A stretch of DNA of 64,000 bases from CAZIHO01 sp964538875. GTDB taxonomy: Bacteria > Pseudomonadota > Gammaproteobacteria > Chromatiales > Chromatiaceae. Both the position numbers and the translations under genes were made by a program. The stretch spans positions 1 through 64,000 of the forward strand of contig CAZIHO010000004.1 of NCBI GenBank assembly GCA_964538875.1. The letters run 5' to 3'. Positions 27,189-36,259 of the stretch are shown here, piece by piece (within the stretch, counting starts at the first letter, position 1; each line of letters begins with the position of its first letter). The notes under the pieces are model-generated. The model had not been told where the DNA came from. It searched no databases and saw only the letters and a program-made list of their open reading frames with translations.

Positions 27189-27194
27189 ATTATA
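27189..27194 (-). promoter_or_regulatory. Consensus -10 box upstream of ribF
   Basis: The coding strand reads TATAAT, 35 bp before the ribF start. I find no good -35 at the right distance, so this is a partial promoter call. Confidence 0.45.
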
Positions 27195-27202
27195 GGGATG
27201 TT

Positions 27203-28750
27203 TCAAGGGTTGCTCCCAACATGGGCGCGCAAGAAATGGCGCGGCCGGATTCCGGTGATGAACAGGGTGGCAAAATAGACGCTGATCCCAGCCAGAATCC
27301 ACAGGGACAACTGGCCGATGCGTTGCCAATGCCCTACCTGGAGCCAAGCTTCGATTCCCCAGGTGCCCTGGAACAGCAGCGCGCCCATGACCAGGTTGGC
27401 GAACAGGGCCCGGGCCAGCAGGCCCGGCCAATCCTTGCCGAGCGTCAGAATGCCGGTTTTACGCAATCCTTGATACAGGAGTCCCGCATTGATGGCGGCC
27501 GACAGGCTGTTGGCCAGCGCCAGGCCGGCATGGGCCAGAGGGAACACTAAGGTGACGGCGAACAGGATGTTGGCGACTACCGCGATGATGCCGATACGCA
27601 CCGGCGTGCGAGTGTCCTGGCGTGCAAAATAACCGGGCGCCAGCACCTTGATGGCGAGGAAGGCCATCAACCCGACCGAAAAGGCCCAGAGGCTTTGGGT
27701 GGCCATGGTCACGTCGTGGGCATCGAAACTTTTGGAGTACAGGGTGGTGGCGAGCAGAGGTCCAGCCAGCAGGCCCAGCCCTACCGCCGCCGGCAATCCG
27801 AACAGCAACACCCAGCGCAACGCCCAATCCAGGGTTTGGCTGAAGGCAGCACCGTCCGCCTGGGCATGGCGTTTGGAGAGATTAGGCAGGATCACGGTCC
27901 CCAGGGCGACACCGAGCACGCCGACCGGAAATTCCATCAGCCGGTCCGAGTAATAGAGCCAGGAGATGCTGCCGGGGGTCAAAAAGGACGCCAGGGCGGT
28001 ATCCACCAGACTATTGATCTGGGAAATCGAGACGCCGAATAGGGCCGGGACCATCAGGCCGAGGATACGCTGTACGCCGGGGTCCTGGGGCGCGTGGCGC
28101 GGCCTGGGCAATAGGCCCAGCCGGGTGAGGAAGGGTGCCTGGAAGGCCAGTTGGATAATTCCCGCCACCAGCACCCCCCAAGCCAGGGCGATGATGGGCG
28201 GGTCCATCAAGGGCGCCAGCCACAGGGCCGCCGCGATCATGGTCAGATTGAGAAATACCGGGGTGAACGCTGGCACCCCAAATTTTTGCCAGGTGTTCAA
28301 AATACCGCCGGCGAAGGCCGTCAGGGAAATCAGCATCAGATAGGGAAAGGTGATGCGCAGCATGTCCCCGGCCAACGCCTGGTTGCCGCCCTTGGCGGCG
28401 AATCCAGGCGCGAACAGCAGGACGATCCAGGGTGCGGCCAGGATGCCAACCAAAGTCACCAGTGCGAGTACGGCGCCTAGGGTGCCGGCCACGTCGTCGA
28501 TGAAGCGCTTAACTTCCTGGGGGCGTTGCTCCTTGTACTCGGACAACACCGGTACGAAGGCCATGGAAAAGGCCCCTTCGGCAAACAACCGGCGCATGAA
28601 ATTGGGGATGCGGAAGGCGACGAAAAAGGCGTCTGTGGCCGCGTCGGCACCAAACGCATGGCCGATCACCAGATCGCGGATGAAGCCCAGGATGCGGGAA
28701 AGGAACGTATTGCCACCAACGGTGGCGATGGATCGACCGAGGGATGCCAA
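27203..28750 (-). CDS. murJ: Lipid II flippase MurJ
   Basis: This 515-residue polytopic membrane protein of the MVF/MATE-like family has about 14 hydrophobic helices. It begins with GNTFLSRILGFIRD, where the Arg residues of the central cavity lie, and includes RRLFAEGAFSMAFVPVL. It moves lipid II to the periplasmic side for peptidoglycan synthesis. The start is TTG at 28750, with GAGG 11 bases upstream and a TATAAT box at 28777-28782. In many relatives rpsT lies directly beside murJ; here a usp gene and two mgtE genes are in between. Confidence 0.96.
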   Translation of the reverse strand: MASLGRSIATVGGNTFLSRILGFIRDLVIGHAFGADAATDAFFVAFRIPNFMRRLFAEGAFSMAFVPVLSEYKEQRPQEVKRFIDDVAGTLGAVLALVTLVGILAAPWIVLLFAPGFAAKGGNQALAGDMLRITFPYLMLISLTAFAGGILNTWQKFGVPAFTPVFLNLTMIAAALWLAPLMDPPIIALAWGVLVAGIIQLAFQAPFLTRLGLLPRPRHAPQDPGVQRILGLMVPALFGVSISQINSLVDTALASFLTPGSISWLYYSDRLMEFPVGVLGVALGTVILPNLSKRHAQADGAAFSQTLDWALRWVLLFGLPAAVGLGLLAGPLLATTLYSKSFDAHDVTMATQSLWAFSVGLMAFLAIKVLAPGYFARQDTRTPVRIGIIAVVANILFAVTLVFPLAHAGLALANSLSAAINAGLLYQGLRKTGILTLGKDWPGLLARALFANLVMGALLFQGTWGIEAWLQVGHWQRIGQLSLWILAGISVYFATLFITGIRPRHFLRAHVGSNP

Positions 28751-28776
28751 GGCGACTGCCTCATGGAAAAACCAAA

Positions 28777-28782
28777 ATTATA
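28777..28782 (-). promoter_or_regulatory. Consensus -10 box upstream of murJ
   Basis: TATAAT on the coding strand lies 27 bp before the TTG start of murJ. No strong -35 is seen at 16-18 bp spacing. Confidence 0.45.
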
Positions 28783-28808
28783 GGGCCGTCGCGTTGACAA
28801 TCCTGAAC

Positions 28809-28837
28809 AACCCGCCGGCGCGGACCGGCGGCGGGTT
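28809..28837 (-). terminator. Hairpin downstream of the usp gene
   Basis: On the minus strand AACCCGCCG pairs with CGGCGGGTT around an 11-base loop, eight bases after the stop codon of the universal stress gene. The T run after it is short. Confidence 0.5.
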
Positions 28838-28844
28838 GAGGCGG

Positions 28845-29684
28845 TTACTTGACTACCATCACCGGGCAATGGGCCTGGCCGATCAACTTAAGGATGTTGT
28901 TCAAGTTAAACAGGCGCTCCATCAGGGAGCGGTCCCGGGGCTCGCAGACGATCAGATCCACGGAGCGTTGCCGGGCCACTTCCAGGATCAGTTCGTCGAT
29001 GTCGCCGGATTGGACCATGCCTTCCGTCGCCAGGTCCCGCAACTTGGCCATGGCGACCAACCGGTTGACCGATTGGTAGGAATCCCGGCGATCCGCACCG
29101 CTTTCCTCCTTTTCCGTGACCAGCAGGATGGTCAAGGGCAAACCAGAGGTCTGAGCCAGGTCAAAGGCCGCATGAGCGGTAGCGTCATTTTCATCCTCGG
29201 TTTCATCCTCGAACGCCAGCAGGATTTCGTTTTCCCAGTAGGACACCAAGCGGGGTACCACTAGCACAGGAAATTCCGCCCGGTCGAGAATCTTGGCGGT
29301 GGCATCGCCGACCATGAGTTTGGCCAGGCCCCGCTTGCCCCGCCGTCCGATGACCAGCAGGGTGGCCCGTACTTCCTTGGCGGAATCGAGGATAGCCTGG
29401 GGGATGTCGCCATCGGCGCGCCGTAGCAGGGGCTTGCATTCAATTGCGAGTTCCGCGCATTGCCCGGCTACGCGCGCCAGGTGCGCCTTGGCCACTTGCT
29501 CTTCGTCCTCGGCGTTTTCAGTGCCGGGTTCGGCGGTCAGTAGGTGTAGAACGTACAGCAGGGATTGGTGGCGCCGCGCCAACTCTAACCCCACCCGCTC
29601 GGTTCCGGCGCTGAATTCAGAACCATCGGTGGCGAGGAGCAGGATACTGCAAGGATCGGCGCTCTCGACGGGGGGCTCGGTCAT
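28845..29684 (-). CDS. Universal stress protein with two UspA domains
   Basis: The 279-residue protein has an N-terminal UspA domain (about 10-140) with LLLATDGSEFSAGTERVG and the nucleotide-binding GRRGKRGLAKLMVGDATAKIL. A second, more degenerate domain (about 145-279) ends in HCPVMVVK. Tandem Usp proteins of the UspE kind are cytoplasmic and respond to starvation or stress. The gene is divergent from mgtE across a 680-bp gap and is downstream-bounded by a hairpin. ATP binding is likely for the first domain and doubtful for the second. Confidence 0.88.
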   Translation of the reverse strand: MTEPPVESADPCSILLLATDGSEFSAGTERVGLELARRHQSLLYVLHLLTAEPGTENAEDEEQVAKAHLARVAGQCAELAIECKPLLRRADGDIPQAILDSAKEVRATLLVIGRRGKRGLAKLMVGDATAKILDRAEFPVLVVPRLVSYWENEILLAFEDETEDENDATAHAAFDLAQTSGLPLTILLVTEKEESGADRRDSYQSVNRLVAMAKLRDLATEGMVQSGDIDELILEVARQRSVDLIVCEPRDRSLMERLFNLNNILKLIGQAHCPVMVVK

Positions 29685-29848
29685 GTGGGGTCCTCAAGAA
29701 TTCGTGTTTGGGCAGGAGGGTTGGATGTAAGGCAGGGGCTAGGTTTTCCTGTCCCTAGGTGGTGCGAGGTACCTGCCTGGTGTCCCGGATCAAGATTAAA
29801 TCTAGTGCAAAAACATAGAGTTGCATCGAGAGTTTGGCCCAGGATCTA

Positions 29849-29877
29849 TTGACCTGGGCACCGGCAATCGGTAAGAT
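29849..29877 (+). promoter_or_regulatory. Candidate promoter for the mgtE pair
   Basis: TTGACC at 29849-29854 and TAAGAT at 29872-29877 are separated by 17 bp. If used, the transcript has a 5' leader of about 480 bases before the first mgtE. Confidence 0.35.
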
Positions 29878-30159
29878 TTTATAAATATAGGTCAGGGCAA
29901 CGCAACCGCTCATGGATATACACTGTATCAGCTCCCAGGCACCGTAAGCGGGCGAAGCCGGCCTAAAGAGATCCTACGCTACTCGTCTCCCCTCTCCGAC
30001 TTCCTCGCTTCACCTCGCTAGAGCTGGAACCCCGCCGGGTGTGGGGGTGAGCCTGTCACGGGCCATGTCCGGTCCTTGAATCAATACAGCACCAGGTTGG
30101 GGCCGGGAAATCCTGATCGCTTGGGTGGCAATGCCCAACGGACGGGGCAGGGTTACAAT

Positions 30160-30180
30160 CCGGCCACTGGATGTGGCCGG
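30160..30180 (+). promoter_or_regulatory. Hairpin in the mgtE leader
   Basis: CCGGCCAC pairs with GTGGCCGG around TGGAT, about 185 bases before mgtE. It is followed by unpaired A-rich sequence and AAAGGAG. Confidence 0.45.
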
Positions 30181-30364
30181 AAACAAAGGAGCCCTTCGAC
30201 TGGTAACTTTTCCAGGTTCATAGTCCGGGCCGCAGTAGGCGGAGCGGAGCCGGAAGGGTTGGAGTCGTGCTGGGTGATAGGCCACGGTGGCGGGTAACCC
30301 CCGCGCTGGTTGGCGCGAACACGGCGGAAACAACATCGCTGAAAATTAAAATTAAGGAGCTTGC

Positions 30365-31762
30365 ATGAGCGCGATTTCCCTTGATGAACCCCAACGAGTC
30401 GTGGAACCGGCCCACCCGCCTATGTATGTGGAAACGGTGCTGCGACTGTTCCATAAGGGTGCCACTGCTCAGTTGCAACGGATCATCGGCAAACTGCTAC
30501 CAGCGGATATGGCCCAGGTCATTCATGCTAGCAATGACTTGGAAGACGCTGCCGAACTGTTCGATTTGGTGACTGAACCGTTGCAGGCTGCCAAGACGCT
30601 CAAGGAACTGAGCGAGGAATACCAAAGCCACATCATGTCCACCTGTACCCTGGAACGGGCGGTTGGCATTTTGGAGAAAATGCCACCAGATACCCGCAGC
30701 GACATCATTGGCATGTTGAGCCCGGAAGTCGGCGATCACCTGATGAACGCGCTGACCCGGGAGTCCCAAAAAGAGGTTCAAGACCTGCTGCAATACCTGC
30801 CGGACACGGCTGGTAGCTTGATGACCTCCAGTTTTTTTACCCTGCCGGCGGATACCACCGCCAGTGCTGCAGTGCAGGCGGTCCGGGAGCAACCCTCCCA
30901 GGAGTTCATGTACTACGTGTATCTGGTGGATGACAGCCAGCGTCTGGTGGGCGTGAGTTCAATTCGCCAGATGTTGCTCTGTCCCGCCAGTAAATTGCTG
31001 CGGGATGTCATGGAAACCCGGGTGCACCGGGTGAACGTGGATACCCCCCAAGAGGAAGCGGCCAAGTTGGTCACCCGCCATGGATTGATGGCGATTCCGG
31101 TGGTGAACGATCAGGGAGTGCTGCGGGGCATCATCACCGTGGACGACCTGATTGACGTCATCCAGGACGCGGACACGGATGCCATGCTCAAGTCCAAGGG
31201 CGTGGACGTGGACAGCAACCTGAATATCCTGACCCAACATATCCTCAGTGTGGCCAGAACCCGGATTCCCTGGCTGGCGGCGCCCTTCCTGGGCGGGTTG
31301 TTGGCTGCTTGGGTGTTGGGACTGTTTGAAGGCACCATGGCCAAGGTCATCCAGTTGAGCTTCTTCATGCCCATGATCTTCGGCATGGCCGGCAACGTGG
31401 GCAGTCAGGCGGCGATGGTGGCGGTGCGCGGACTGGCTACCGGCGTCATTGGCATCGGCGACTATGTCCGGTTGTTGATCAAGGAATCCAGCGTAGGCTT
31501 GTTGGTCGGCGCTTTTTACGGACTCTGCTTGTCCACGTACGCTTATTTGATGTTCAAGAGCGGCGATTTGGCGTTTGTCGTAGGCATCAGCATTCTTTCC
31601 AACATTACCTATGCGGGCGTCATCGCGGCGACCTTGCCGCTGATGTTGCAGCGTATGGGCCATGATCCGGCGGTGGGCGGCGGTCCCTACGTGTTGACCA
31701 CCATCGACGTGCTTGGCGTGATCAATTACCTGATCATCGCCGCCCTGGTCTTTGGGTTTTAG
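30365..31762 (+). CDS. mgtE: Magnesium transporter MgtE (first copy)
   Basis: The 465-residue protein has an N-terminal helical MgtE domain (about 20-140), a CBS-domain pair (about 145-270) with VVNDQGVLRGIITVDDLIDVI, and a C-terminal membrane part of about five helices (290-465). The membrane part includes FGMAGNVGSQAAMVAVRGLA, which lines the pore. MgtE is a Mg2+-gated channel whose cytoplasmic domains close when Mg2+ is high. AAGGAG stands eight bases before the ATG. A second mgtE starts 33 bp downstream. Confidence 0.95.
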   Translation: MSAISLDEPQRVVEPAHPPMYVETVLRLFHKGATAQLQRIIGKLLPADMAQVIHASNDLEDAAELFDLVTEPLQAAKTLKELSEEYQSHIMSTCTLERAVGILEKMPPDTRSDIIGMLSPEVGDHLMNALTRESQKEVQDLLQYLPDTAGSLMTSSFFTLPADTTASAAVQAVREQPSQEFMYYVYLVDDSQRLVGVSSIRQMLLCPASKLLRDVMETRVHRVNVDTPQEEAAKLVTRHGLMAIPVVNDQGVLRGIITVDDLIDVIQDADTDAMLKSKGVDVDSNLNILTQHILSVARTRIPWLAAPFLGGLLAAWVLGLFEGTMAKVIQLSFFMPMIFGMAGNVGSQAAMVAVRGLATGVIGIGDYVRLLIKESSVGLLVGAFYGLCLSTYAYLMFKSGDLAFVVGISILSNITYAGVIAATLPLMLQRMGHDPAVGGGPYVLTTIDVLGVINYLIIAALVFGF

Positions 31763-31795
31763 CAGGCTGTTATCCGATTTTAAAGAGGCACGAAC

Positions 31796-33190
31796 ATGGC
31801 GATGATGGTTCAGGATACTGCTAAGACCAATGCCCAACCCCCGTTGGATACCAAGATTTCCGATGCCATTCTGCGGCTACACCGCCGGGGCTCGGCCACC
31901 CATCTCACCCAATTACTGAGTAAGTTAAAACCGGGCGATATTGCCCAGACGCTCAATCACTTTCCCGAGCATAAGGCCAACGAGGTATTTGCCTGTTTGG
32001 CGCCGATGTCCTATGCAGTTACCGTGTTCCAGGAGTTGGATGACGTTCTTAAGGACCACATCCTGACCCATTGCGACCTTGAGCAGGCGGTGGGGGTGCT
32101 CAAGTCTTTGCCGGAAGAGGTGCGGCAACGCCGGATTGCTGCTTTGAGTCCAGAGGCCGGGCAGCGGTTGATGGATGCCATGAAGCCACCGGAACAGCCG
32201 GAGGTACTTGAGGACGAGGGACTCTATCCAGAAGATAGTGCCGGTAGCCTGATGGATACCCAAATCTTCGCCATGCCGGAGTCCACCACGGCGGCGGAAG
32301 CGATCATCGCCCTGCAAAGCCTGCCGTCCCATGAATCCATTTTCTATCTGTACGTGGTGGATGATCTTCAGCGTTTGACCGGCGTCTGTTCGTTGCGGAA
32401 GTTGATCCAAGCCGAGCCGGACAAGATTCTTCGGGAGTTTACCCATCCGCGCCTAATCAAGACCCACGTAGGTACCCATCAAAGCCAGGTGGCCAAGCAG
32501 ATTTCCCGCTATCGCCTGCTGGCGATTCCCGTGGTGGATGACCTGGGCGTGTTGGTTGGGCAAATCGCCATCGACGACCTGATACTGGTCATCCAGGAGG
32601 AGAATACCAGTTCCTTAATGAAGATGGCCGGCGTTGGCTCCACAGATGCCAATATCTTGGCCCAGTCCCCGTTCTATATTTTCCGGACCCGGGTTCCTTG
32701 GCTGATTACGGCGTTCGTTGCCTACCTGATGGTGTCGGCAATCCTGGACGGTTTCGAGGAAACTCTGTCAGCGGTGGTGCAACTGGCGTTTTTCTTTCCC
32801 ATCGTCATCGGCATGTCCGGCAACGCGGGCAGTCAAACCGGTGCGGTGGCAGTACGGGGCTTGGCGTTGGGTACCGTGCAAAATTCCCATTTCCTCCGGT
32901 TATTGGGCAAGGAGGTGGGGGCCAACTTCGTGCAGGGCTCCTTCTACGGTATTTGCCTAGGCATTGCCTCCTACCTCATCTTCTGGAGCGTGCCCCTATC
33001 CTTGACCTTGGCGCCAGCCACAGCTCTGAGTATCACCTTGGCGTCGGCCATCGCCCTGTCGCTGCCCTTCTTTTTCAAGCGTCTCGGCGTGGATCCGGCG
33101 GTTGCGGCAGGGCCCTTGGCGTTGGCGCTGATCGACATGGCCGGATCCATCAACTATCTCACCATCGCCTACCTGGTGTTCCACCATTGA
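31796..33190 (+). CDS. mgtE: Magnesium transporter MgtE (second copy)
   Basis: The 464-residue paralogue of the preceding gene has the same order: MgtE N-domain, CBS pair (VVDDLGVLVGQIAIDDLILVI) and membrane domain with IGMSGNAGSQTGAVAVRGLA. The pore motif changes from GNVGSQAAM to GNAGSQTGA between the two copies, and the sequences are clearly diverged, so the duplication is old. MgtE works as a homodimer; the tandem pair could also form a heterodimer. AGAGG precedes the ATG. Confidence 0.95.
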   Translation: MAMMVQDTAKTNAQPPLDTKISDAILRLHRRGSATHLTQLLSKLKPGDIAQTLNHFPEHKANEVFACLAPMSYAVTVFQELDDVLKDHILTHCDLEQAVGVLKSLPEEVRQRRIAALSPEAGQRLMDAMKPPEQPEVLEDEGLYPEDSAGSLMDTQIFAMPESTTAAEAIIALQSLPSHESIFYLYVVDDLQRLTGVCSLRKLIQAEPDKILREFTHPRLIKTHVGTHQSQVAKQISRYRLLAIPVVDDLGVLVGQIAIDDLILVIQEENTSSLMKMAGVGSTDANILAQSPFYIFRTRVPWLITAFVAYLMVSAILDGFEETLSAVVQLAFFFPIVIGMSGNAGSQTGAVAVRGLALGTVQNSHFLRLLGKEVGANFVQGSFYGICLGIASYLIFWSVPLSLTLAPATALSITLASAIALSLPFFFKRLGVDPAVAAGPLALALIDMAGSINYLTIAYLVFHH

Positions 33191-33302
33191 TAGGTTGGGG
33201 GATAGGCTTCGACAGTCGGCTTAGTCCGGCTGCCAGGTAGGGGCGGGCGAGGAATTGTCGACCCGGTCTGGTTCTGAAAGATCCCGGCGGACGATGTTCT
33301 TC

Positions 33303-33331
33303 TTGACATTGTTCCGCTGGACAAAGAAAAT
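33303..33331 (+). promoter_or_regulatory. Candidate rpsT promoter
   Basis: There is a perfect -35 TTGACA at 33303-33308, a 17-bp spacer and GAAAAT at 33326-33331. Its position, about 40 bp before rpsT, fits. Confidence 0.55.
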
Positions 33332-33373
33332 TGCCAGCTTTTCACACGACCAGGTTTTCACAGGAGATCGACC

Positions 33374-33637
33374 TTGGCCAACTCACCGCAAGCCGAAAAA
33401 CGCGCCCGTCAGGCGGAGAAGCGGCGCCAGCACAATGCGGCTCGGCGTAGCATGATGCGTACCTACATCAAGAAGGTCATCAAGGCGATCCGTTCCGGCG
33501 ACAAAGCTGCCGCGTCCGAAGCTTTCCAAACCGCCCAGCCGGTCATCGACCGCATGGCGAACAAGGGGCTAATTCATAAGAACAAGGCCGCGCGGCATAA
33601 AAGCCGTCTGAACGCCCACATCAAGGCGATGGCCTAA
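33374..33637 (+). CDS. rpsT: 30S ribosomal protein S20
   Basis: The 87-residue basic protein is of the usual S20 length, starting ANSPQAEKRARQAEKRRQHN and ending NAHIKAM. It binds 16S rRNA in the small subunit. The start codon is TTG with AGGAGA seven bases upstream. A UUG start is also used by E. coli rpsT, where it supports autogenous control, so the same may hold here. A perfect bidirectional terminator follows. Confidence 0.97.
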   Translation: MANSPQAEKRARQAEKRRQHNAARRSMMRTYIKKVIKAIRSGDKAAASEAFQTAQPVIDRMANKGLIHKNKAARHKSRLNAHIKAMA

Positions 33638-33652
33638 GCCGACGCGGGTCGG

Positions 33653-33688
33653 CCATAAAAAAACCGGCGCAAGCCGGTTTTTTTATGG
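33653..33688. terminator. Bidirectional intrinsic terminator between rpsT and proB
   Basis: A perfect 16-bp stem (ccataaaaaaaccggc with its complement) closes on a GCAA tetraloop. A runs on one side and T runs on the other serve both convergent genes. Confidence 0.92.
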
Positions 33689-33704
33689 GGGTGCGAGAGT
33701 CGGG

Positions 33705-34829
33705 TCAAATCAACACCAGGTTGTCCCGGTGGATCAGTTCATCATCATTGATGTAGCCGAGAATCGCCTCGAATTGGGATGAGGGTTGACCCAGGATGCG
33801 CTGGGTTTCCAGGGAATCATAGTTTACCAAGCCCCGCGCCACTTCGCGTCCTTCCGGGTCCACGCAGACCACCAATTCTCCCCGTCGGAAGGATCCCTGT
33901 ACCGATTTCACGCCAACCGCCAACAGGCTGCTGCCGGCTACGCGCAGTTTTTGGACCGCGCCCGCATCCAAGCTTAGGCGGCCGTGGGCCTGTAATTGCC
34001 CCGCCAGCCACCGCTTGCGGGCCGCTTGGCGGCCCTGGGCGGGTGTCAGCAGGGTGCCAACCGGCTCGCCCCGGGCAATGCGCTCCAATACGGCGGCGCC
34101 CCGTCCGGGCGCGATGATGGTGGGGGCACCGGAACGAGCGGCAAGCCGGGCGGCCCGGACCTTGGTGACCATGCCGCCCAAGCCGAGTCCAGATACGCTG
34201 CCGCCGGCCACCTCATCCAGGAGGGGATCATCCACCCGGGTCGCGCCGATGAGCCGCGCCTCGGGATTGGTGCGAGGATCCGCGTCAAATACGCCATCCT
34301 GGTCGGTGAGCAGGATCAGCAAGTCCGCTTCGATCAGATTGGCGACTAGGGCCGCCAGGGTGTCGTTGTCGCCAAAACGGAGTTCATCGGTGGCGACCGT
34401 GTCGTTCTCATTCACCACCGGCACCACCTGGAGACCGATTAGGGTACGTAGGGTGCTGCGGGCATTGAGATATCGAACCCGGTCTTCCAGGTCTTGGCGG
34501 GTCAGCAGAATCTGTGCGGTATGCAACCCCCGTTGCAGAAAACAGGCTTCATAGGCGCGGACCAGACCCATTTGGCCAATGGCGGCGGCCGCTTGGAGTT
34601 CATGGAGGGCGGTGGGCCGGCTGGTCCAGCGCATTCGGCTCATGCCTTCCGCCACGGCGCCGGAGGAAACCAGCACCAACTCGCCGCCCCGATGAACGAA
34701 GGCGGCCATTTGCTCGACCCAGGGGGACAAGGTGGCTCTTTGTAAGCCCTGGCCCGCGTTGGTCAGCAGCGTGCTGCCGATCTTGACCACCCAGCGGTGG
34801 CTGTCGCGGATACTGTCGCGGGAGCTCAT
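33705..34829 (-). CDS. proB: Glutamate 5-kinase
   Basis: The 374-residue protein has an amino-acid-kinase domain (about 1-260) with VVKIGSTLLTN, VVNENDTVATDELRFGDND and GTGGM-like GLGGMVTKV. A C-terminal PUA domain (about 280-370) follows. It phosphorylates glutamate in the first step of proline synthesis and is feedback-controlled by proline. The start is ATG at 34829, overlapping the obgE stop as ATGA, so the two are translationally coupled. proA is not in the window. Confidence 0.96.
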   Translation of the reverse strand: MSSRDSIRDSHRWVVKIGSTLLTNAGQGLQRATLSPWVEQMAAFVHRGGELVLVSSGAVAEGMSRMRWTSRPTALHELQAAAAIGQMGLVRAYEACFLQRGLHTAQILLTRQDLEDRVRYLNARSTLRTLIGLQVVPVVNENDTVATDELRFGDNDTLAALVANLIEADLLILLTDQDGVFDADPRTNPEARLIGATRVDDPLLDEVAGGSVSGLGLGGMVTKVRAARLAARSGAPTIIAPGRGAAVLERIARGEPVGTLLTPAQGRQAARKRWLAGQLQAHGRLSLDAGAVQKLRVAGSSLLAVGVKSVQGSFRRGELVVCVDPEGREVARGLVNYDSLETQRILGQPSSQFEAILGYINDDELIHRDNLVLI

Positions 34830-35899
34830 GACTGGGTCGGGTCCCAATAAGAATCATCGGGCACGGGTTCGGGGGGGGCCTCTTGGCGGCGCAGTGTCTC
34901 GATGCGGTCCATGAGGGCCTGGGCGAGGCGGCTGGTGCCGGAGCCACTCAAGGCCGAGATGGGATAGAGGGGGCCTTGCCAGCCGAGTTCTTGGGCCAAG
35001 TCGCGACAACGCTGCTCAACCTCGTCCGGTGGCAACAAATCCACCTTGTTGCACACCAACCAGCGTTCCCGTCCAGCCAAGCCGGAATCATATTTCTCCA
35101 GTTCCGCAGCGATCTGGGCCACACTGGCGGCGAGAGTTGCTGGGCCTTCGTCGGGCGCCATGTCAACGAGATGCAGCAGCAGCCGGGTTCTGGATAGGTG
35201 GCGCAAAAAGCGCAGGCCCAGGCCCGCGCCTTCGGCGGCGCCAGAAATGATGCCGGGGATGTCCGCGATCACGAAGCTGCGCCCAATGCCCAGACTCACG
35301 ACGCCGAGGCCGGGATAGAGGGTGGTGAAGGGATAGTCGGCCACCTTGGGGCGGGCGGCGGAAAGCTGACGGATCAGGCTGGACTTGCCCGCGTTGGGCA
35401 GTCCGAGCAAGCCCACGTCGGCGAGCAAAACCAATTCTAGAGCGAGTTCCCGCCGGTCACCGAGGGTTCCTGGCGTCGATTGGCGAGGGGTGCGGTTGGT
35501 GCTGCTCTTGAAATGCACGTTGCCGATGCCGTGGCGGCCGCCCCTGGCGACTAGCAGACGCTGGTCCTGGGTGGCGAGTTCGCCAAGCAATTCCTCACTG
35601 TCCCGGTCCCGCACCCGGGTGCCGAGGGGAACGCGGATCATTAGGTCCTCTCCCCCTTGACCAGTGCGGTTGCGGCCCATGCCGTTTTGGCCCCGTTGGG
35701 CGCGAAACGTGGGCTGCATGCGAAAGTCGACCAGGGTGTTGAGATTGGCGTCGCCGACCAAATAGACACTGCCACCATCGCCGCCGTCGCCCCCGTCGGG
35801 GCCGCCCTTGGGGATGAATTTCTCGCGGCGAAAGCTGACGCAGCCATCCCCACCGTCGCCGGCCTGAACGCGAATACTGGCTTCGTCTACGAATTTCAT
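34826..35899 (-). CDS. obgE: Obg-family GTPase CgtA/ObgE
   Basis: The 357-residue protein has a Gly-rich Obg fold (about 1-158, with GGDGGDGGSVYLVGD), then a G domain with GLPNAGKSSLIRQ (G1), TTLYPGLG, DIPG (G3) and CNKVDLLP (G4). It associates with the 50S subunit and couples ribosome assembly to stress and cell cycle. The C-terminal tail is short. A terminator hairpin separates it from rpmA, so part of its expression should come from read-through. Confidence 0.96.
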   Translation of the reverse strand: MKFVDEASIRVQAGDGGDGCVSFRREKFIPKGGPDGGDGGDGGSVYLVGDANLNTLVDFRMQPTFRAQRGQNGMGRNRTGQGGEDLMIRVPLGTRVRDRDSEELLGELATQDQRLLVARGGRHGIGNVHFKSSTNRTPRQSTPGTLGDRRELALELVLLADVGLLGLPNAGKSSLIRQLSAARPKVADYPFTTLYPGLGVVSLGIGRSFVIADIPGIISGAAEGAGLGLRFLRHLSRTRLLLHLVDMAPDEGPATLAASVAQIAAELEKYDSGLAGRERWLVCNKVDLLPPDEVEQRCRDLAQELGWQGPLYPISALSGSGTSRLAQALMDRIETLRRQEAPPEPVPDDSYWDPTQS

Positions 35900-35930
35900 G
35901 GTGTGGGTAGGCGGTTACCCCCGGAAAACA

Positions 35931-35960
35931 CAAAAGCCCCGCCGAAGGACGAGGCTTTTG
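35931..35960 (-). terminator. Intrinsic terminator between rpmA and obgE
   Basis: On the minus strand AAAAGCCTCG pairs with CGGGGCTTTT (one G-U pair) around a CCTTCGG-containing loop, followed by TGTTTT. It lies 25 bp after rpmA and 32 bp before obgE, a position suited to partial termination that sets ribosomal protein output above obgE. Confidence 0.8.
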
Positions 35961-35984
35961 GCTTGCCCGCTAGGGGGCGGGGAA

Positions 35985-36245
35985 TCAAGCGACGGGAATG
36001 ATGCTTACGAACTTGCGCCCCTGCGGGCCCTTCACCTCGAACTTGACATGACCGTCGGCGAGGGCAAACAGGGTGTAGTCGCGGCCACAGCCGACGTTGT
36101 CACCCTTGTGGAACTTGGTACCGCACTGGCGTACCAAGATACTGCCGGCGCTGACCAGCTGACCGCCAAACCGCTTGACGCCCAGTCGCTTAGACTCGGA
36201 GTCACGCCCGTTGCGAGAGCTGCCGCCCGCTTTCTTATGTGCCAT
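35985..36245 (-). CDS. rpmA: 50S ribosomal protein L27
   Basis: The 86-residue protein starts AHKKAGGSSRNGRDSESKRLG, the N-terminal tail that reaches the peptidyl-transferase centre, and contains LVRQCGTKFHKGDNVG. It has normal length and no N-terminal extension that would need cleavage. It follows rplU by 14 bp in the standard operon. Confidence 0.97.
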   Translation of the reverse strand: MAHKKAGGSSRNGRDSESKRLGVKRFGGQLVSAGSILVRQCGTKFHKGDNVGCGRDYTLFALADGHVKFEVKGPQGRKFVSIIPVA

Positions 36246-36259
36246 CTGGATATCCTCCG

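Larger units (their letters stand above)
29685..30364. other. Long intergenic region / mgtE leader
   Basis: This is 680 bp with no credible protein gene; the short open frames lack ribosome sites and family features. It contains a candidate promoter (29849-29877), a hairpin over the -35 (29837-29859), an 8-bp perfect hairpin at 30160-30180, and further short stems near 30121-30138 and 30290-30325. These lie ahead of the first mgtE, so a structured 5' leader is likely. I cannot match it to the M-box or another named riboswitch. Confidence 0.5.

Noticed and set aside
30010..30336. 108-codon minus-strand frame in the mgtE leader
   Set aside because: It has no Shine-Dalgarno sequence and no family features, and it lies over a region with RNA-like hairpins; I treat it as non-coding.
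29860..30364. M-box or c-di-GMP riboswitch upstream of mgtE
   Set aside because: I compared the region with the conserved core strings of these classes from memory and found no convincing match, so only a structured leader is reported.
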